Shown: positions 16,909-25,270, numbered from the stretch's first letter. The stretch is DNA of 51,004 bases from an uncultured Alistipes sp. (GCA_900553175.1 USCH01000007.1:1-51004), one strand, 5' to 3'. Notes: a model not told the origin generated them from the letters alone. Translations and numbers: made by a program.

Positions 16909-16916
16909 TATCTTTG
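16909..16916 (+). promoter_or_regulatory. -7 element for the first surface lipoprotein
   Basis: TATCTTTG is a perfect TAnnTTTG box, 23 nt before the ATG at 16939. ATTGG about 22 nt further upstream is a weak -33 candidate. Confidence 0.6.
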
Positions 16917-16938
16917 TTCCGGTTACAAAAATGTCGAA

Positions 16939-18393
16939 ATGGTGAATATCATCAATGGAAAAGGCGTTCTCCGGCTGCTTCTCGTGTCGGTGGCGCTCGC
17001 CACTCTGGCTTCGTGCAAGAAGGACGACACGTCGGGTTCGCTGTGGTTCGAACGGCCTGCCGTCTATATGGAGGATCGCGGTCGGGCGACGGTGCGCTAT
17101 GCGGGTTCGGAGATCGACCCCGCCAGCGTGTGGGTCTCCTCCTCGCCCGACGGGTGGGATGTGGTCGTCGACCACGGTGCGATGACCCTCACGGTGACGG
17201 CTCCCGAGGCTTCCGACGAGGAGGCCGACATGTCGGGCACGGTGATCATCCGCGCCAACTCCACCGGAGGCGGTGCCGCAGCTTCGGCCTCGCTCTTCGC
17301 GGGGGTGGTCGGATCGGTCGACCTGAGCGACCGGATGGCCAACAGTTTCCTCGTCTCGCGCAAGGAGACCCATTATACGTTCGACGCCACCCGGGCGGGG
17401 GACGGTGCGCCCCTGGCCACGGCGAGCGTGGCCGTCGTCTGGCAGTCGCCCTCGTCGCTGGTGCAGTACCTCGCTTTCGAGAACGGCAAGGCCTCGTTCT
17501 ATGTCGGCGCGCGCAGCGACGATGCCGCACGCATCAAGGAGGGCAATGCCCTGGTGGGAGCCTACGACGCCGGCGGCAATCTGATCGGAAGCTGGCACAT
17601 ATGGGCCGCCGATTACGATCCGGAGGCTGCCGAAGGTTCGGTCGTCCTGAACGGATTCCGGATGATGAGCCGCAATCTGGGCGCCCGGGCTTCGTCCTAT
17701 GCCTCGACGGACGACATTCTCTCCTCGTTCGGTCTCTTTTACCAGTGGGGTCGCAAGGAGCCGTTCATCGGTCCGGCCTCCTACGATTCGGCCGGCAGCA
17801 AATCGGCTTCGATGTACGACGGCAGCGGCCGGAGCGTCTACCTGACGACCGCCGCTTCGGATCCCGCGACCGGAACGATGGATTACGCCCTGACGCATCC
17901 CCTCGTCTTCATCACGGCTCCCAAGGACGCCGACTGGCTCGACGCTGCGGCGTCGGACGGCGGCCAGCGGTGGAGCGCCGACCGCAAAACGAGCTGCGAC
18001 CCCTGCCCTTACGGCTGGCGGGTAGCCCCTGCGGCCGCCTATGCCGGACTCTCGATCGCCGACGATCTTGCGGGCGACAACGCGGCGCTTGCGGAGCTCT
18101 ACCGCGACCGTTATGCCTGGACGCTGACCGACGGGCAGGCCGAATCGCTCTTTTTCGGCGCGGGGCGCCGGAGCTACCGCAACGGTTCGCTGCAAAATTA
18201 TTACGACGATTCGCTGCCGGTGCGTTCGGCCGCGCTGGAGATGCAGCCCTGGGTGGGCTATTACTGGACTGCGGAGGCTGCCGAGGCGTTCTGCTTCTGG
18301 TTCCTGCTGGACGATGTGGCTGCGAGCGGTGTGCGCAGCCGCACGATGGGGGCTGCCAACGGCATGCAGGTGCGCTGCGTGGCGGTGGAATAG
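16939..18393 (+). CDS. Surface lipoprotein with FISUMP-like C-terminal domain
   Basis: The 484-residue product has a lipobox (ATLASC) after an N-terminal signal, so is a lipoprotein. Residues 30-200 are a beta-rich region, possibly BACON- or fimbrillin-like. From about residue 235 the sequence has the pattern of the Fibrobacter succinogenes major paralogous (FISUMP) domain: FRMMSRNLGA, FGLFYQWGRKEPF, CDPCPYGWRVA and the closing RTMGAANGMQVRC. Secreted or surface-exposed. The function is unknown; such domains are frequent in Bacteroidota exopolysaccharide and adhesin systems. It is followed by a strong intrinsic terminator. Confidence 0.82.
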   Translation: MVNIINGKGVLRLLLVSVALATLASCKKDDTSGSLWFERPAVYMEDRGRATVRYAGSEIDPASVWVSSSPDGWDVVVDHGAMTLTVTAPEASDEEADMSGTVIIRANSTGGGAAASASLFAGVVGSVDLSDRMANSFLVSRKETHYTFDATRAGDGAPLATASVAVVWQSPSSLVQYLAFENGKASFYVGARSDDAARIKEGNALVGAYDAGGNLIGSWHIWAADYDPEAAEGSVVLNGFRMMSRNLGARASSYASTDDILSSFGLFYQWGRKEPFIGPASYDSAGSKSASMYDGSGRSVYLTTAASDPATGTMDYALTHPLVFITAPKDADWLDAAASDGGQRWSADRKTSCDPCPYGWRVAPAAAYAGLSIADDLAGDNAALAELYRDRYAWTLTDGQAESLFFGAGRRSYRNGSLQNYYDDSLPVRSAALEMQPWVGYYWTAEAAEAFCFWFLLDDVAASGVRSRTMGAANGMQVRCVAVE

Positions 18394-18414
18394 CTGCGGC
18401 GGACGGTGTGTTCT

Positions 18415-18450
18415 GCGGCGGGCCGGGGCGATCCGGTCCGCCGCTTTTTT
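18415..18450 (+). terminator. Strong intrinsic terminator
   Basis: A 12-bp GC-rich stem (18415-18426 with 18433-18444, one G-T wobble) is followed by six T residues. It ends the transcript of the lipoprotein gene at 16939-18393. Confidence 0.92.
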
Positions 18451-18515
18451 GCGGCATACGGCGGTCGTGCAGCGGCCGTGCGGCGGCGAAATCCGTTGAA
18501 ATAGGGCATCATAGG

Positions 18516-18546
18516 TTTGTGAATAACACAAAAAGGTTTAAATTTG
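18516..18546 (+). promoter_or_regulatory. Full-consensus Bacteroidota promoter
   Basis: TTTG, exactly 19 nt, then TAAATTTG matches both boxes of the Bacteroidota consensus perfectly. Transcription of the second surface lipoprotein would start around 18553, leaving a leader of about 26 nt. Confidence 0.85.
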
Positions 18547-18578
18547 TGCTGAAAAGTTCAACTTCAATCTTTTTTGTG

Positions 18579-19904
18579 ATGAAAAGAGTTTTATGGCTGC
18601 TGGCTGCTTTGGCGGCCGCAGGAGCGGGCGGGTGTGCGAAAAACGGGCCGGAGGCCGCCTACGTGAAGATCGTTCCCTCCGTGGCCACGCGTGTTTCGGG
18701 GCTTCATTTCGACACGGGCGACCGGATCGGCCTTCGGGTCGAGCGCACTGCGGGCGTCTATGCCGAGAACCGGATGATGACCTACGACGGAAGCACCTTC
18801 TCCGGCGATCTGCTGTGGTATAAGGAGTTGCAGGAACCGGCCACGCTTACGGCCTGTCATCCCTATTCCGAATCGGGATTACCGTCGGAGTTCTCGGTGG
18901 CCGCCGACCAGCGGACCGGAATCGAGGCTTCGGACCTCCTGGGAGCCGTGAAACGCGACGTGATGCCTGCCGTGGCTCCCGTGAGCATGGTGTTCCGCCA
19001 CCTGATGTCGCAGCTGACGATTCTGGTCGACAACAAGTCGTCGTGGGAGGTGACCGGCATCACCGTCGGAGGCTTCGCCCCTGCGGCCGAGGTGGATTTC
19101 GATGCGCTGACCGCCACGGCCCGGGCGGGGGCGGCGGCCGGGGACGTGCAGGCGTTCGAAGTCGAGGCGGGCCTTTCGTACCGGGCGGTGCTCGTGCCGC
19201 AGACGGCCGATCTGCGGGTCGACGTGACGGCGAGCGACGGTCTGTCGCGCAGCAGGACGATTCCGGCCGTCACGTTGGCGGGCGGACGGCGTTACGATCT
19301 GCGGATCGTGGTGAACGATGTGGATGTGGAGCTTCTGCTGAGCGGCGAAATCGCCGAATGGGAGGAGGGCGGAACGATCGGGGGCGGCAGCGACCCCGGC
19401 GACGGTTCGCAGACCCTCTCCTACGGCGGGGCGACTTACCGCACGGTGACGGTCGGCGAACGGGTGTGGATGGCCGAAAACCTGCGTTATCTGCCTGCGG
19501 GGACCGCCCTGGGCGACGGCGTGTGGAATCCTGCCGGCGGCGAAAGCGCCGTGGCGGAGCAGGGATTGCTCTACGACCGTCCGACGGCTCTGGCCGGAGC
19601 GGCGGTGCGGGCCGCTTCGGAGAGCGTGCGCGGCATCTGCCCCGAGGGGTGGCACGTGCCCGACGATGCGGAACTCGCGCAACTGGTCGAGGCATCGTGC
19701 GGCGCGGAGTTTTTCGTATGTGCGGGATACTGGATTTCGACCACGGGAAAACACAGCGCCTCTTCGCGCGGCGTGCTGCTGAGCGCCTCGCTTTCGGAGT
19801 CGCAGGTCGTGGGGCTGGCTTACGAGGAGCCGCTCTGCACACCTTTGATCAGAACCTATCCGGCTGAGTACGGTTTTTCGCTGCGCTGCGTGAAGGACCT
19901 CTGA
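18579..19904 (+). CDS. Fimbrillin-like / FISUMP lipoprotein
   Basis: The 441-residue product has a lipobox (GAGGC) for lipid anchoring. Residues about 30-260 resemble fimbrillin-like (Mfa-type) domains, for example FDTGDRIGL, FSGDLLWYKE and FRHLMSQLTI, seen in many Bacteroidota surface subunits. Residues about 285-441 are a FISUMP domain: YGGATYRTVTVGERVWMAENLRY is its hallmark (given here in two parts, YGGATYRTVTVG and ERVWMAENLRY), then ICPEGWHVPDDAEL and the closing YGFSLRCVKDL. No chaperone-usher or major-fimbria partner lies nearby. Likely surface display protein. Confidence 0.85.
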   Translation: MKRVLWLLAALAAAGAGGCAKNGPEAAYVKIVPSVATRVSGLHFDTGDRIGLRVERTAGVYAENRMMTYDGSTFSGDLLWYKELQEPATLTACHPYSESGLPSEFSVAADQRTGIEASDLLGAVKRDVMPAVAPVSMVFRHLMSQLTILVDNKSSWEVTGITVGGFAPAAEVDFDALTATARAGAAAGDVQAFEVEAGLSYRAVLVPQTADLRVDVTASDGLSRSRTIPAVTLAGGRRYDLRIVVNDVDVELLLSGEIAEWEEGGTIGGGSDPGDGSQTLSYGGATYRTVTVGERVWMAENLRYLPAGTALGDGVWNPAGGESAVAEQGLLYDRPTALAGAAVRAASESVRGICPEGWHVPDDAELAQLVEASCGAEFFVCAGYWISTTGKHSASSRGVLLSASLSESQVVGLAYEEPLCTPLIRTYPAEYGFSLRCVKDL

Positions 19905-19928
19905 CCGCAGGCCGGAACCCGGATGAAG

Positions 19929-19961
19929 ACGCCCCTGCCGCCATCTCTGCGGCAGGGGCGT
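19929..19961. terminator. Terminator between the lipoprotein and hom
   Basis: A 13-bp inverted repeat (19929-19941 with 19949-19961) is followed by TTCGGTTC on the plus side; it lies between two convergent genes. Confidence 0.75.
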
Positions 19962-19984
19962 TCGGTTCGGAACGGGGCGGCGCG

Positions 19985-21196
19985 TCAGTTGTCCCGATTG
20001 AGGAAGAATTGCGGAATGTTGGCCATGAAGACATCCCTGCCCGAGAGCTGCGGCCGTTTGTCGAGCAGCTCGCGCAGCTTCACCTCGCCGATCACGTAGC
20101 AGCTCTCCTCGCTCGCATACTGCTCGCAGATCCGCTCGAAGCGGAGAATCCGGCAGACGTCGGTGGTGCGGTAGCGGACGTAGACCTTCAGCGTGATGTC
20201 GGTCGTGTAGACGGGGAGCTGCAGGTAGCTCTGCTTCTTGTATTCGTAGCGGTAGTCGTGCAGCCGGGCCATGATGTCGCTCAGGATCGACGAGGCGGTG
20301 GGCAGACTGCCGGCCCCCTTGCCGAACATGAACTGCCGGTCGTAGCATTCGCCGCGGATCACCACGCCGTTGTATTCGTCGTCGACGCTGTAGATGTATT
20401 TCGACGGAGTGACGAACTCGGGCATGACGAACAGGGTGAAGCGGTCGTCGGCCACCTTGACGACCTGGGCCACCAGCTTGATCTTGACCCCCTTTTCGCG
20501 GGCGTAGCGGATGTCCGAATCGTGGATGGTCGCGATGCCGTAGGTGAATATCTCCTGCGGGGCGACGTAGACGCCCAGCGCGTGGACCGTGATGATGACC
20601 AGCTTGAAGAGCGAATCGTAGCCTTCGATGTCGAACGAAGGGTCGCTCTCGGCGAAGCCGAGCTCCTGGGCCCGGCGCAGCGCGTCGTCGTAGCTCTCCC
20701 TGTGGTCGAAGACGCGCGAGAGGATGTAGTTCGACGAACCGTTGAGAATGCCCTTGACCTCCAGCAGCAGGTCGTTGTCGTAATACTCCTCCAGATTGCG
20801 GATCACCGGAATCGAGCCGCACGACGAGGCGTCGTAGAGCAGCGCCACGCCCTCGCGCTTCTGGATGTCGATCAGTTCGGGCAGGTGGTGGGCCAGCATG
20901 GCCTTGTTGCCCGAAACGACCGCGATGCCGCGCAGCAGGGCGCTTTTGACGATTCTGTACGACGCTTCGGCGTCGTCGATCACCTCGACCACGAGGTTGA
21001 TCGATCCGTCGCCGAGAATCTCTTCGGCCGAGGCGGTGAGAAGCGACCGGTCGACCTCGGTTTTGCGGGGCTTGTCGGGGTCGCGGACGCAGATTTTCGC
21101 GATTTCGGCATGCGCGTTTTTCGATTTGCGCACCACTTCGTAGATGCCCTGCCCGACGACGCCGAAGCCGAACAGGCCGATTCTGATCTTTGCCAT
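19985..21196 (-). CDS. hom: Homoserine dehydrogenase
   Basis: Reduces aspartate semialdehyde to homoserine with NAD(P)H, the branch point to methionine and threonine. The 403-residue length is that of the monofunctional enzyme. The N-terminal dinucleotide motif is GLFGFGVVGQGIYE; SGNKAMLAHH and ASSCGSIPVIRNLEEYY sit around the active site, KGILNGSSNYIL contains the typical NGT/S-type loop and DSLFKLVIITVHALG holds the catalytic Asp and Lys. The C-terminal region after residue 330 is not a clear ACT domain. It is the third gene of the metY-metX-hom operon, 9 nt after metX, so its expression should follow methionine control. Confidence 0.95.
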   Translation of the reverse strand: MAKIRIGLFGFGVVGQGIYEVVRKSKNAHAEIAKICVRDPDKPRKTEVDRSLLTASAEEILGDGSINLVVEVIDDAEASYRIVKSALLRGIAVVSGNKAMLAHHLPELIDIQKREGVALLYDASSCGSIPVIRNLEEYYDNDLLLEVKGILNGSSNYILSRVFDHRESYDDALRRAQELGFAESDPSFDIEGYDSLFKLVIITVHALGVYVAPQEIFTYGIATIHDSDIRYAREKGVKIKLVAQVVKVADDRFTLFVMPEFVTPSKYIYSVDDEYNGVVIRGECYDRQFMFGKGAGSLPTASSILSDIMARLHDYRYEYKKQSYLQLPVYTTDITLKVYVRYRTTDVCRILRFERICEQYASEESCYVIGEVKLRELLDKRPQLSGRDVFMANIPQFFLNRDN

Positions 21197-21205
21197 GAGG
21201 TGTTT

Positions 21206-22291
21206 TTATAGGTTCATTTTCATGCAGGTTTTCCCGCCTCGGCAGAGCCCGGACAAGTCCGGCTCTGCGCTCGGCTTATCGAAAACGTTCGTGAAAGGGA
21301 TGAGGAGCCCGTTGAGCTGTTCGTGTTCGACCAGAAACCCGTCGTGGCCCAGCGGAGAGTCGATTTCGCGGTATTCGCTGCGGGGGATCATCGCATGCAG
21401 TCCGCGCATCTCTCCGGGCGGGAAGACCAGATCGGTGGTGATGCCCACCACCAGCGTGCGGGCAGCGATGCGCCCGAGGGCGGCTTCCACCCCGCCCCGC
21501 CCGCGCCCCACGTCGTGGGTGTCGAACGCGTCGAGGATCGCATGGTAGGAGTAGGCGTCGAAGCGGCGGCAGAGCTTCTCGCCCTGATGGCGCTGGTAGG
21601 TCGCGGCCCGGTGTACGGACGGCGCCTCCTCCGGGTCCTGCTGCGTGAGGTTGTAGCCCGCCCCGCCCCGGTAGGTCAGCAGGCCGATGGCCCGGGCTGC
21701 GGCCAGCCCCGCCCTGCCCGCATCGTCGCGCGGTTCGCCGAACGTCGGGTCGGCTTCGATGGCCATGCGCTGGGTCTCGTCGATGGCGATCGTCCAGGGC
21801 GACGCCTTGGCCGCCGTGGCGATGAGCGCCAGCCGTTCGATCCGCTCCGGTTCCTCGACGGCCCATTCGACGGCCTGGAACCCGCCGACCGAGCTCCCGA
21901 CGAGGACCTTGATCCGGCCGATCCCCAGCGCGTCGGCCAGCACGCGGTGCGCCTGCACCATGTCGCGGATCGTGAAGGCGGGAAAATCGCCGTAGTAGGG
22001 CTTCCCGGTGGCGGGATCGGTGTGCAGGGGCCCCGTGGTGCCGTAGTGCGATCCGAGGATGTTGGCGCAGACGACGTAGTGGCGCGCCGGATCGAGGAAC
22101 CGCCCCTCCTCGACCGTGTGGGGCCACCAGGCGGCCACGTCGGAGTCGGCCGTCAGCGCATGGCACACCCAGACGACGTTGTCGCGTGCGGCATTCGGCG
22201 TGCCGTAGGTGTGGTAGGCGATCCGCAGTGCGGGGAGCGTGACGCCCGATTCGAGCGTGAACGGGCGGCCGCAGTCGAAAAAACGGGTCAT
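21206..22291 (-). CDS. metX: Homoserine O-acetyltransferase (MetX-type)
   Basis: Activates homoserine with acetyl-CoA to O-acetylhomoserine for direct sulfhydrylation. The 361-residue alpha/beta-hydrolase has the nucleophile Ser in GSSVGGFQAVEW, the Asp in ITTDLVFPP and the His in GHDGFLVE, and the N-terminal CHALTADSDVAAWW and LGSHYGTTGP segments of the family. Some MetX-like enzymes use succinyl-CoA; the acyl donor cannot be told here without a model. Its start overlaps the metY stop by ATGA, so the two are coupled. The C-terminal residues after the hydrolase (FTNVFDKPSAEPDLSGLCRG) are an unusual short tail. Confidence 0.94.
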   Translation of the reverse strand: MTRFFDCGRPFTLESGVTLPALRIAYHTYGTPNAARDNVVWVCHALTADSDVAAWWPHTVEEGRFLDPARHYVVCANILGSHYGTTGPLHTDPATGKPYYGDFPAFTIRDMVQAHRVLADALGIGRIKVLVGSSVGGFQAVEWAVEEPERIERLALIATAAKASPWTIAIDETQRMAIEADPTFGEPRDDAGRAGLAAARAIGLLTYRGGAGYNLTQQDPEEAPSVHRAATYQRHQGEKLCRRFDAYSYHAILDAFDTHDVGRGRGGVEAALGRIAARTLVVGITTDLVFPPGEMRGLHAMIPRSEYREIDSPLGHDGFLVEHEQLNGLLIPFTNVFDKPSAEPDLSGLCRGGKTCMKMNL

Positions 22292-23574
22292 CCGATGCGG
22301 GAAAAGGCTTGTTCGAAATCGGCGATCAGGTCGTCCGCGTGTTCCAGACCCGGCGAGATGCGCAGCAAGGTGGGCGTGATGCCGGCGGCCCGGAGATCGG
22401 CGTCGCCGAGCTGCCTGTGGGTGGTCGAGGCGGGATGGGTCACCACCGTGACCGAGTCGCCGATCATGGTCATGTGGGCCGCCAGATGCAGCGACTCGAC
22501 GAAGCGTGCGGTGCTCTCCAGCGTCCCCTTCAGTTCGACGGAGAAGACCGCCGACGACCCGAAGCGGAAGTATTTGCGGGCGTTCCCGTGGCTCGGATGG
22601 GTGTCGAAGCCCACGAATCCGACGCGCTCCACGCGGGGGTGGCTGCGGCAGTATTCGGCCAGCCGGCGGGTCGACTCCACCTGATGCCTGACGCGCAGCG
22701 ACAGGGTCTCCAGTCCGAGCATCATGAGGTACGAATCGAACGGCGAGGGGCAGCAGCCCAGGTCGCGCAGCCCGTCGACGCGGCATTTGACGATGAAGGC
22801 CGCCCGTCCGAACGCATCGCAGAGGTTGAGCCCGTGGTAGCCCTCCGAGGGGCCGTCGATCTGCGGGAACTTGCCGTTGCGCCAGTCGTAGGTGCCTCCG
22901 TCGACGATGAGGCCGCCCATGGCCGTGCCGTGGCCGTTGATCCACTTCGTCGCCGAGTCCACGACGATGTCGGCACCCCACTCGAAGGGGTTGCAGAGGT
23001 AGCCCGCGGCGCCGAACGTGTTGTCGACGACCAGCGGCACGTCGCAGCGCCGGGCAAGCGCCCCCAGCGCCTCCAGATCGGGAACGACGCAGGTCGGGTT
23101 GCCCATGCTCTCGGCGAAGATCGCTTTGGTGCGTCCGTCGACGAGCGGTTCGAGCTCTTCGGCCCGCTCGCCCGGTGCGATGCGGCATTCGATGCCCAGG
23201 CGGCGCAGCGTGATGCGGAACTGGTTGTAGGTGCCGCCGTAGAGAAAGGGCGACGCCACGATGTTGTCGCCTGCGGAGGCCAGCGAGAGCACCGCCACCA
23301 GTATGGCCGACATGCCCGACGAAAGGGCCAGCGCGCCGACGGCGCCGTACAGGGCCGCGATGCGCGCCTCGTAGGCCGAGGTCGTGGGGTTCTGGAGCCG
23401 GGTGTAGATGTTGCCCCCTTCGCTCAGCTCGAAGAGCCGCGCGGCATGGTCGCAGCTGCGGAAGCGGTAGGCGGCCGTGGGATGGATCGCCACGCCGCGC
23501 GATCCGGTCGGATCGTCGGGGTCGAGCCCCGCATGGATTTGGCGGGTTTCGAACCGGTACTCTTTCATGTCCAT
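22288..23574 (-). CDS. metY: O-acetylhomoserine sulfhydrylase
   Basis: PLP enzyme that makes homocysteine from O-acetylhomoserine and sulfide. The 428-residue length is normal. RQIHAGLDPD opens the fold, SSGMSAILVAVL is the conserved cofactor helix, FAESMGNPTC and DNTFGAAGYL are cofactor contacts, and Lys in DSATKWINGHGTAMGG is the Schiff-base lysine. The start at 23574 is the first ATG of two close ones (MDMKEY); an upstream frame would run through the leader hairpins and is rejected. It heads the metY-metX-hom operon, behind a leader with a methionine-rich peptide and terminator. Confidence 0.96.
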   Translation of the reverse strand: MDMKEYRFETRQIHAGLDPDDPTGSRGVAIHPTAAYRFRSCDHAARLFELSEGGNIYTRLQNPTTSAYEARIAALYGAVGALALSSGMSAILVAVLSLASAGDNIVASPFLYGGTYNQFRITLRRLGIECRIAPGERAEELEPLVDGRTKAIFAESMGNPTCVVPDLEALGALARRCDVPLVVDNTFGAAGYLCNPFEWGADIVVDSATKWINGHGTAMGGLIVDGGTYDWRNGKFPQIDGPSEGYHGLNLCDAFGRAAFIVKCRVDGLRDLGCCPSPFDSYLMMLGLETLSLRVRHQVESTRRLAEYCRSHPRVERVGFVGFDTHPSHGNARKYFRFGSSAVFSVELKGTLESTARFVESLHLAAHMTMIGDSVTVVTHPASTTHRQLGDADLRAAGITPTLLRISPGLEHADDLIADFEQAFSRIG

Positions 23575-23673
23575 TTTTTCGTTCGGTTTTCGTTCGCAGG
23601 AGCCTTCCCCCGCCCTTCTCCGCAGTGTCCGATCTGTTCGGGCGCTGCGGGCGGCTTGCCGGAAGCGCGCCTG

Positions 23674-23708
23674 AAAAAAATCCGGCCCCATGGAGAATGG
23701 GGCCGGAT
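23674..23708 (-). terminator. Attenuator terminator in the metY leader
   Basis: On the minus strand ATCCGGCCCCAT pairs perfectly over 12 bp with ATGGGGCCGGAT around the loop TCTCC, then seven T residues follow (the stem itself ends in A/T). It lies between the promoter and metY, about 100 nt before the ATG, so it must be conditional. Stop of the leader peptide is 22 nt before the stem. Confidence 0.9.
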
Positions 23709-23744
23709 CGTTTCGGTATGCACGAAGAATCATACCCGGCCCCC
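23699..23744 (-). promoter_or_regulatory. Antiterminator pairing of the met leader
   Basis: The segment GGGGGCCGGG (23735-23744) lies inside codons 30-32 of the leader peptide and can pair over 8 bp with CCGGCCCC, the 5' arm of the terminator (23699-23706). An inner stem GTATG/CATAC (23731-23735 with 23716-23720) brings them together, leaving a one-sided bulge of about nine nt. This structure excludes the terminator. A ribosome at the leader stop codon would cover the first segment, allowing termination; one stalled at the Met run would leave it free. Confidence 0.75.
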
Positions 23745-23831
23745 AGAGCTGCGCATGCACATCATCATCCCCGACATTCGGCGGGTGTTCTGCTCGCCGG
23801 CGGAAAAACGGTATGTCATCGCCTGTTTCAT
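23730..23831 (-). CDS. Methionine-rich leader peptide of the met operon
   Basis: A 33-codon frame opens about 23 nt downstream of the -7 element and ends 22 nt before the terminator. Seven of 33 codons are Met (positions 1, 5, 19, 22, 23, 24, 26), with the run Met-Met-Met-Cys-Met at 22-26. Met and Cys are exactly the end product and the neighbouring sulfur amino acid of the operon downstream. The peptide has no signal sequence, motif or expected protein function. In amino-acid attenuators such as trp and his leaders, scarcity of the charged tRNA stalls the ribosome at the run. No SD-like sequence is evident, as is usual in this phylum. Confidence 0.8.
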   Translation of the reverse strand: MKQAMTYRFSAGEQNTRRMSGMMMCMRSSGGRV

Positions 23832-23854
23832 GGGTTGCGGTCGTGCTTACGGGG

Positions 23855-23862
23855 CAAAGTTA
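23855..23862 (-). promoter_or_regulatory. -7 element of the met operon promoter
   Basis: On the minus strand TAACTTTG is a perfect TAnnTTTG box; transcription should start near 23848, 17 nt before the leader ATG. A -33 TTTG is not clear. It is preceded by a T7 run with a 4-bp hairpin (23864-23884) that may be the weak terminator of the efflux operon. Confidence 0.7.
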
Positions 23863-23896
23863 GAAAAAAATCGCGGATTCCCGCTCTTTGCCGGAA

Positions 23897-25270
23897 TTAT
23901 TTCTCGACGGCGGCCGTCTCGCGCCCGCCGCCCAGAGCCTGATAGAGGTTCACCACGCCCTGAATTTCGCTGAAGCGGTCCGAAATCTGCGACAGCTGGG
24001 CGGAGAGGAGCGACTGCTGGGCGGTCAGCACCTCCAGATAGGTGGTCGACGAGTGCTGCATCATGAGTTCGGTCGCCTCGACGGCCCGTTCGAGCGCCGC
24101 GATCTGCTGCGTGCGGAGCTCGGTTTTGGCGTGGGCCGACTGGTACTGTTCCAGCGCGTTGTTCACCTCGGCTCCGGCGTTGAGCAGCGCCTGCCGGAAG
24201 GAGAGCAGCGCCTCCTCCTGCTGGGCTTTCATGATCTTCACGCGGGCGCGGTTGACTCCGGCGTTGAAGATCGGCTGGAGCAGCGATCCGGCGGCCGAGA
24301 GCAGCAGTTTGCCGGGGTTGACGATCATCGACCCGGCGCTGTTGGTCCATCCGGCCGCGCCGCTCAGCGTGATCGAAGGATAGAGCGCCGAGCGGGCCGC
24401 TGCCGTGGCGTAGTAGGCCTGCATGAGCGAATATTCGGCCGCCCGCACATCGGGGCGGTTCGAGAGCATCTGCACCGGAATGCCCACGTTGAGCGTCTCG
24501 GGCATGCGCTGTGCGGCGAGCGTGCCGCGTTCGATGGCATGGGGCGCTTCGGCCAGCAGCGAGCAGAGGCTGTTCTCCACCTGGCGGATCTGATGGTCGA
24601 TGTCGTGGAGCGAGGCCCGGATCGAATGGTAGGTACCCTCGTACTGGGCCACGCCCGCCTCGTTGGTCATGCCCGCCTCCTTCATGGCCTGCATGATCTC
24701 GACGCTGCGGCGCCATTTTTCGGCCGTCTGGAACGACACCTCATACTGCTCGTCGAGCATCAGCAGCGTGTAGTAGAGGTTCGCCACGCCTGCGATGAGC
24801 TGCGTGCGCACCGCCTGGACATACTCCTTGCTTTGGGCGTAGGCCGCCTTCGAGCGGCGCTTGGCGTTGGTCAGCGAGTTGAAGATGTCGAACTGCCAGC
24901 TGGCCGCGATCGGAATGTTGTAGGTCTTGCTGGCCGGGCTGTTGTCGAAACTGCTGATCGCACCCTGAGGCGAGAAGTTGAACGACGGCAGATAGGCCAG
25001 CCGAGCCGACTTGAGCGACGCCTCGGCCTCCTTCACGCGCCAGTGGGCCGACTGCATGTCGGTGTTTTCCGCGAGGGCGCGTTCGATGAGGGCCTGCAGC
25101 TGCGGGTCGGTGAAGACCTCCTGCCAGGCCATGTCGCCGAAAGAGGTCGTGTCGGCGCTCTCGATCGGGCCGTAGAGCCCGTCGGTGGCGATTTCGGGGC
25201 GCGTATAGGGCTTGTAGATGCCGCAGCCGGTCATCGCGGCTGCCAGGCAGATGATGATGATCTTTTTCAT
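23897..25270 (-). CDS. TolC/OprM-type outer-membrane efflux lipoprotein
   Basis: Outer-membrane channel of a tripartite RND pump, 457 residues, NodT-family style. The signal ends with lipobox-like TGC at about residue 16, and two repeated OEP domains follow (for example ALAENTDMQSAHWRVKEAEASL, here as start and end: ALAENTDMQ to VKEAEASL, and LSNRPDVRAAEYSLMQAYY). Conserved NRPDVRAAE in the second repeat is the family mark. The gene is the last of the MFP-RND-OMP operon, 9 nt after the pump gene. A short hairpin with U tract on the minus strand just after the stop could end the transcript. Confidence 0.95.
   Translation of the reverse strand: MKKIIIICLAAAMTGCGIYKPYTRPEIATDGLYGPIESADTTSFGDMAWQEVFTDPQLQALIERALAENTDMQSAHWRVKEAEASLKSARLAYLPSFNFSPQGAISSFDNSPASKTYNIPIAASWQFDIFNSLTNAKRRSKAAYAQSKEYVQAVRTQLIAGVANLYYTLLMLDEQYEVSFQTAEKWRRSVEIMQAMKEAGMTNEAGVAQYEGTYHSIRASLHDIDHQIRQVENSLCSLLAEAPHAIERGTLAAQRMPETLNVGIPVQMLSNRPDVRAAEYSLMQAYYATAAARSALYPSITLSGAAGWTNSAGSMIVNPGKLLLSAAGSLLQPIFNAGVNRARVKIMKAQQEEALLSFRQALLNAGAEVNNALEQYQSAHAKTELRTQQIAALERAVEATELMMQHSSTTYLEVLTAQQSLLSAQLSQISDRFSEIQGVVNLYQALGGGRETAAVEK

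Noticed and set aside
16038..18393. Frame extending the fimbrillin-FISUMP protein upstream to 16038
   Set aside because: It crosses another gene and a terminator; the signal peptide starts at 18579 right after a full promoter.
22288..23760. Longer metY start reaching to 23760
   Set aside because: The extra residues run through the attenuator hairpins and do not match the family; the leader peptide is in another frame.
23575..23854. SAM riboswitch in the met leader
   Set aside because: No SAM-I, SAM-II or SAM/SAH-like core can be made out; the structures seen are explained by the leader-peptide attenuator.
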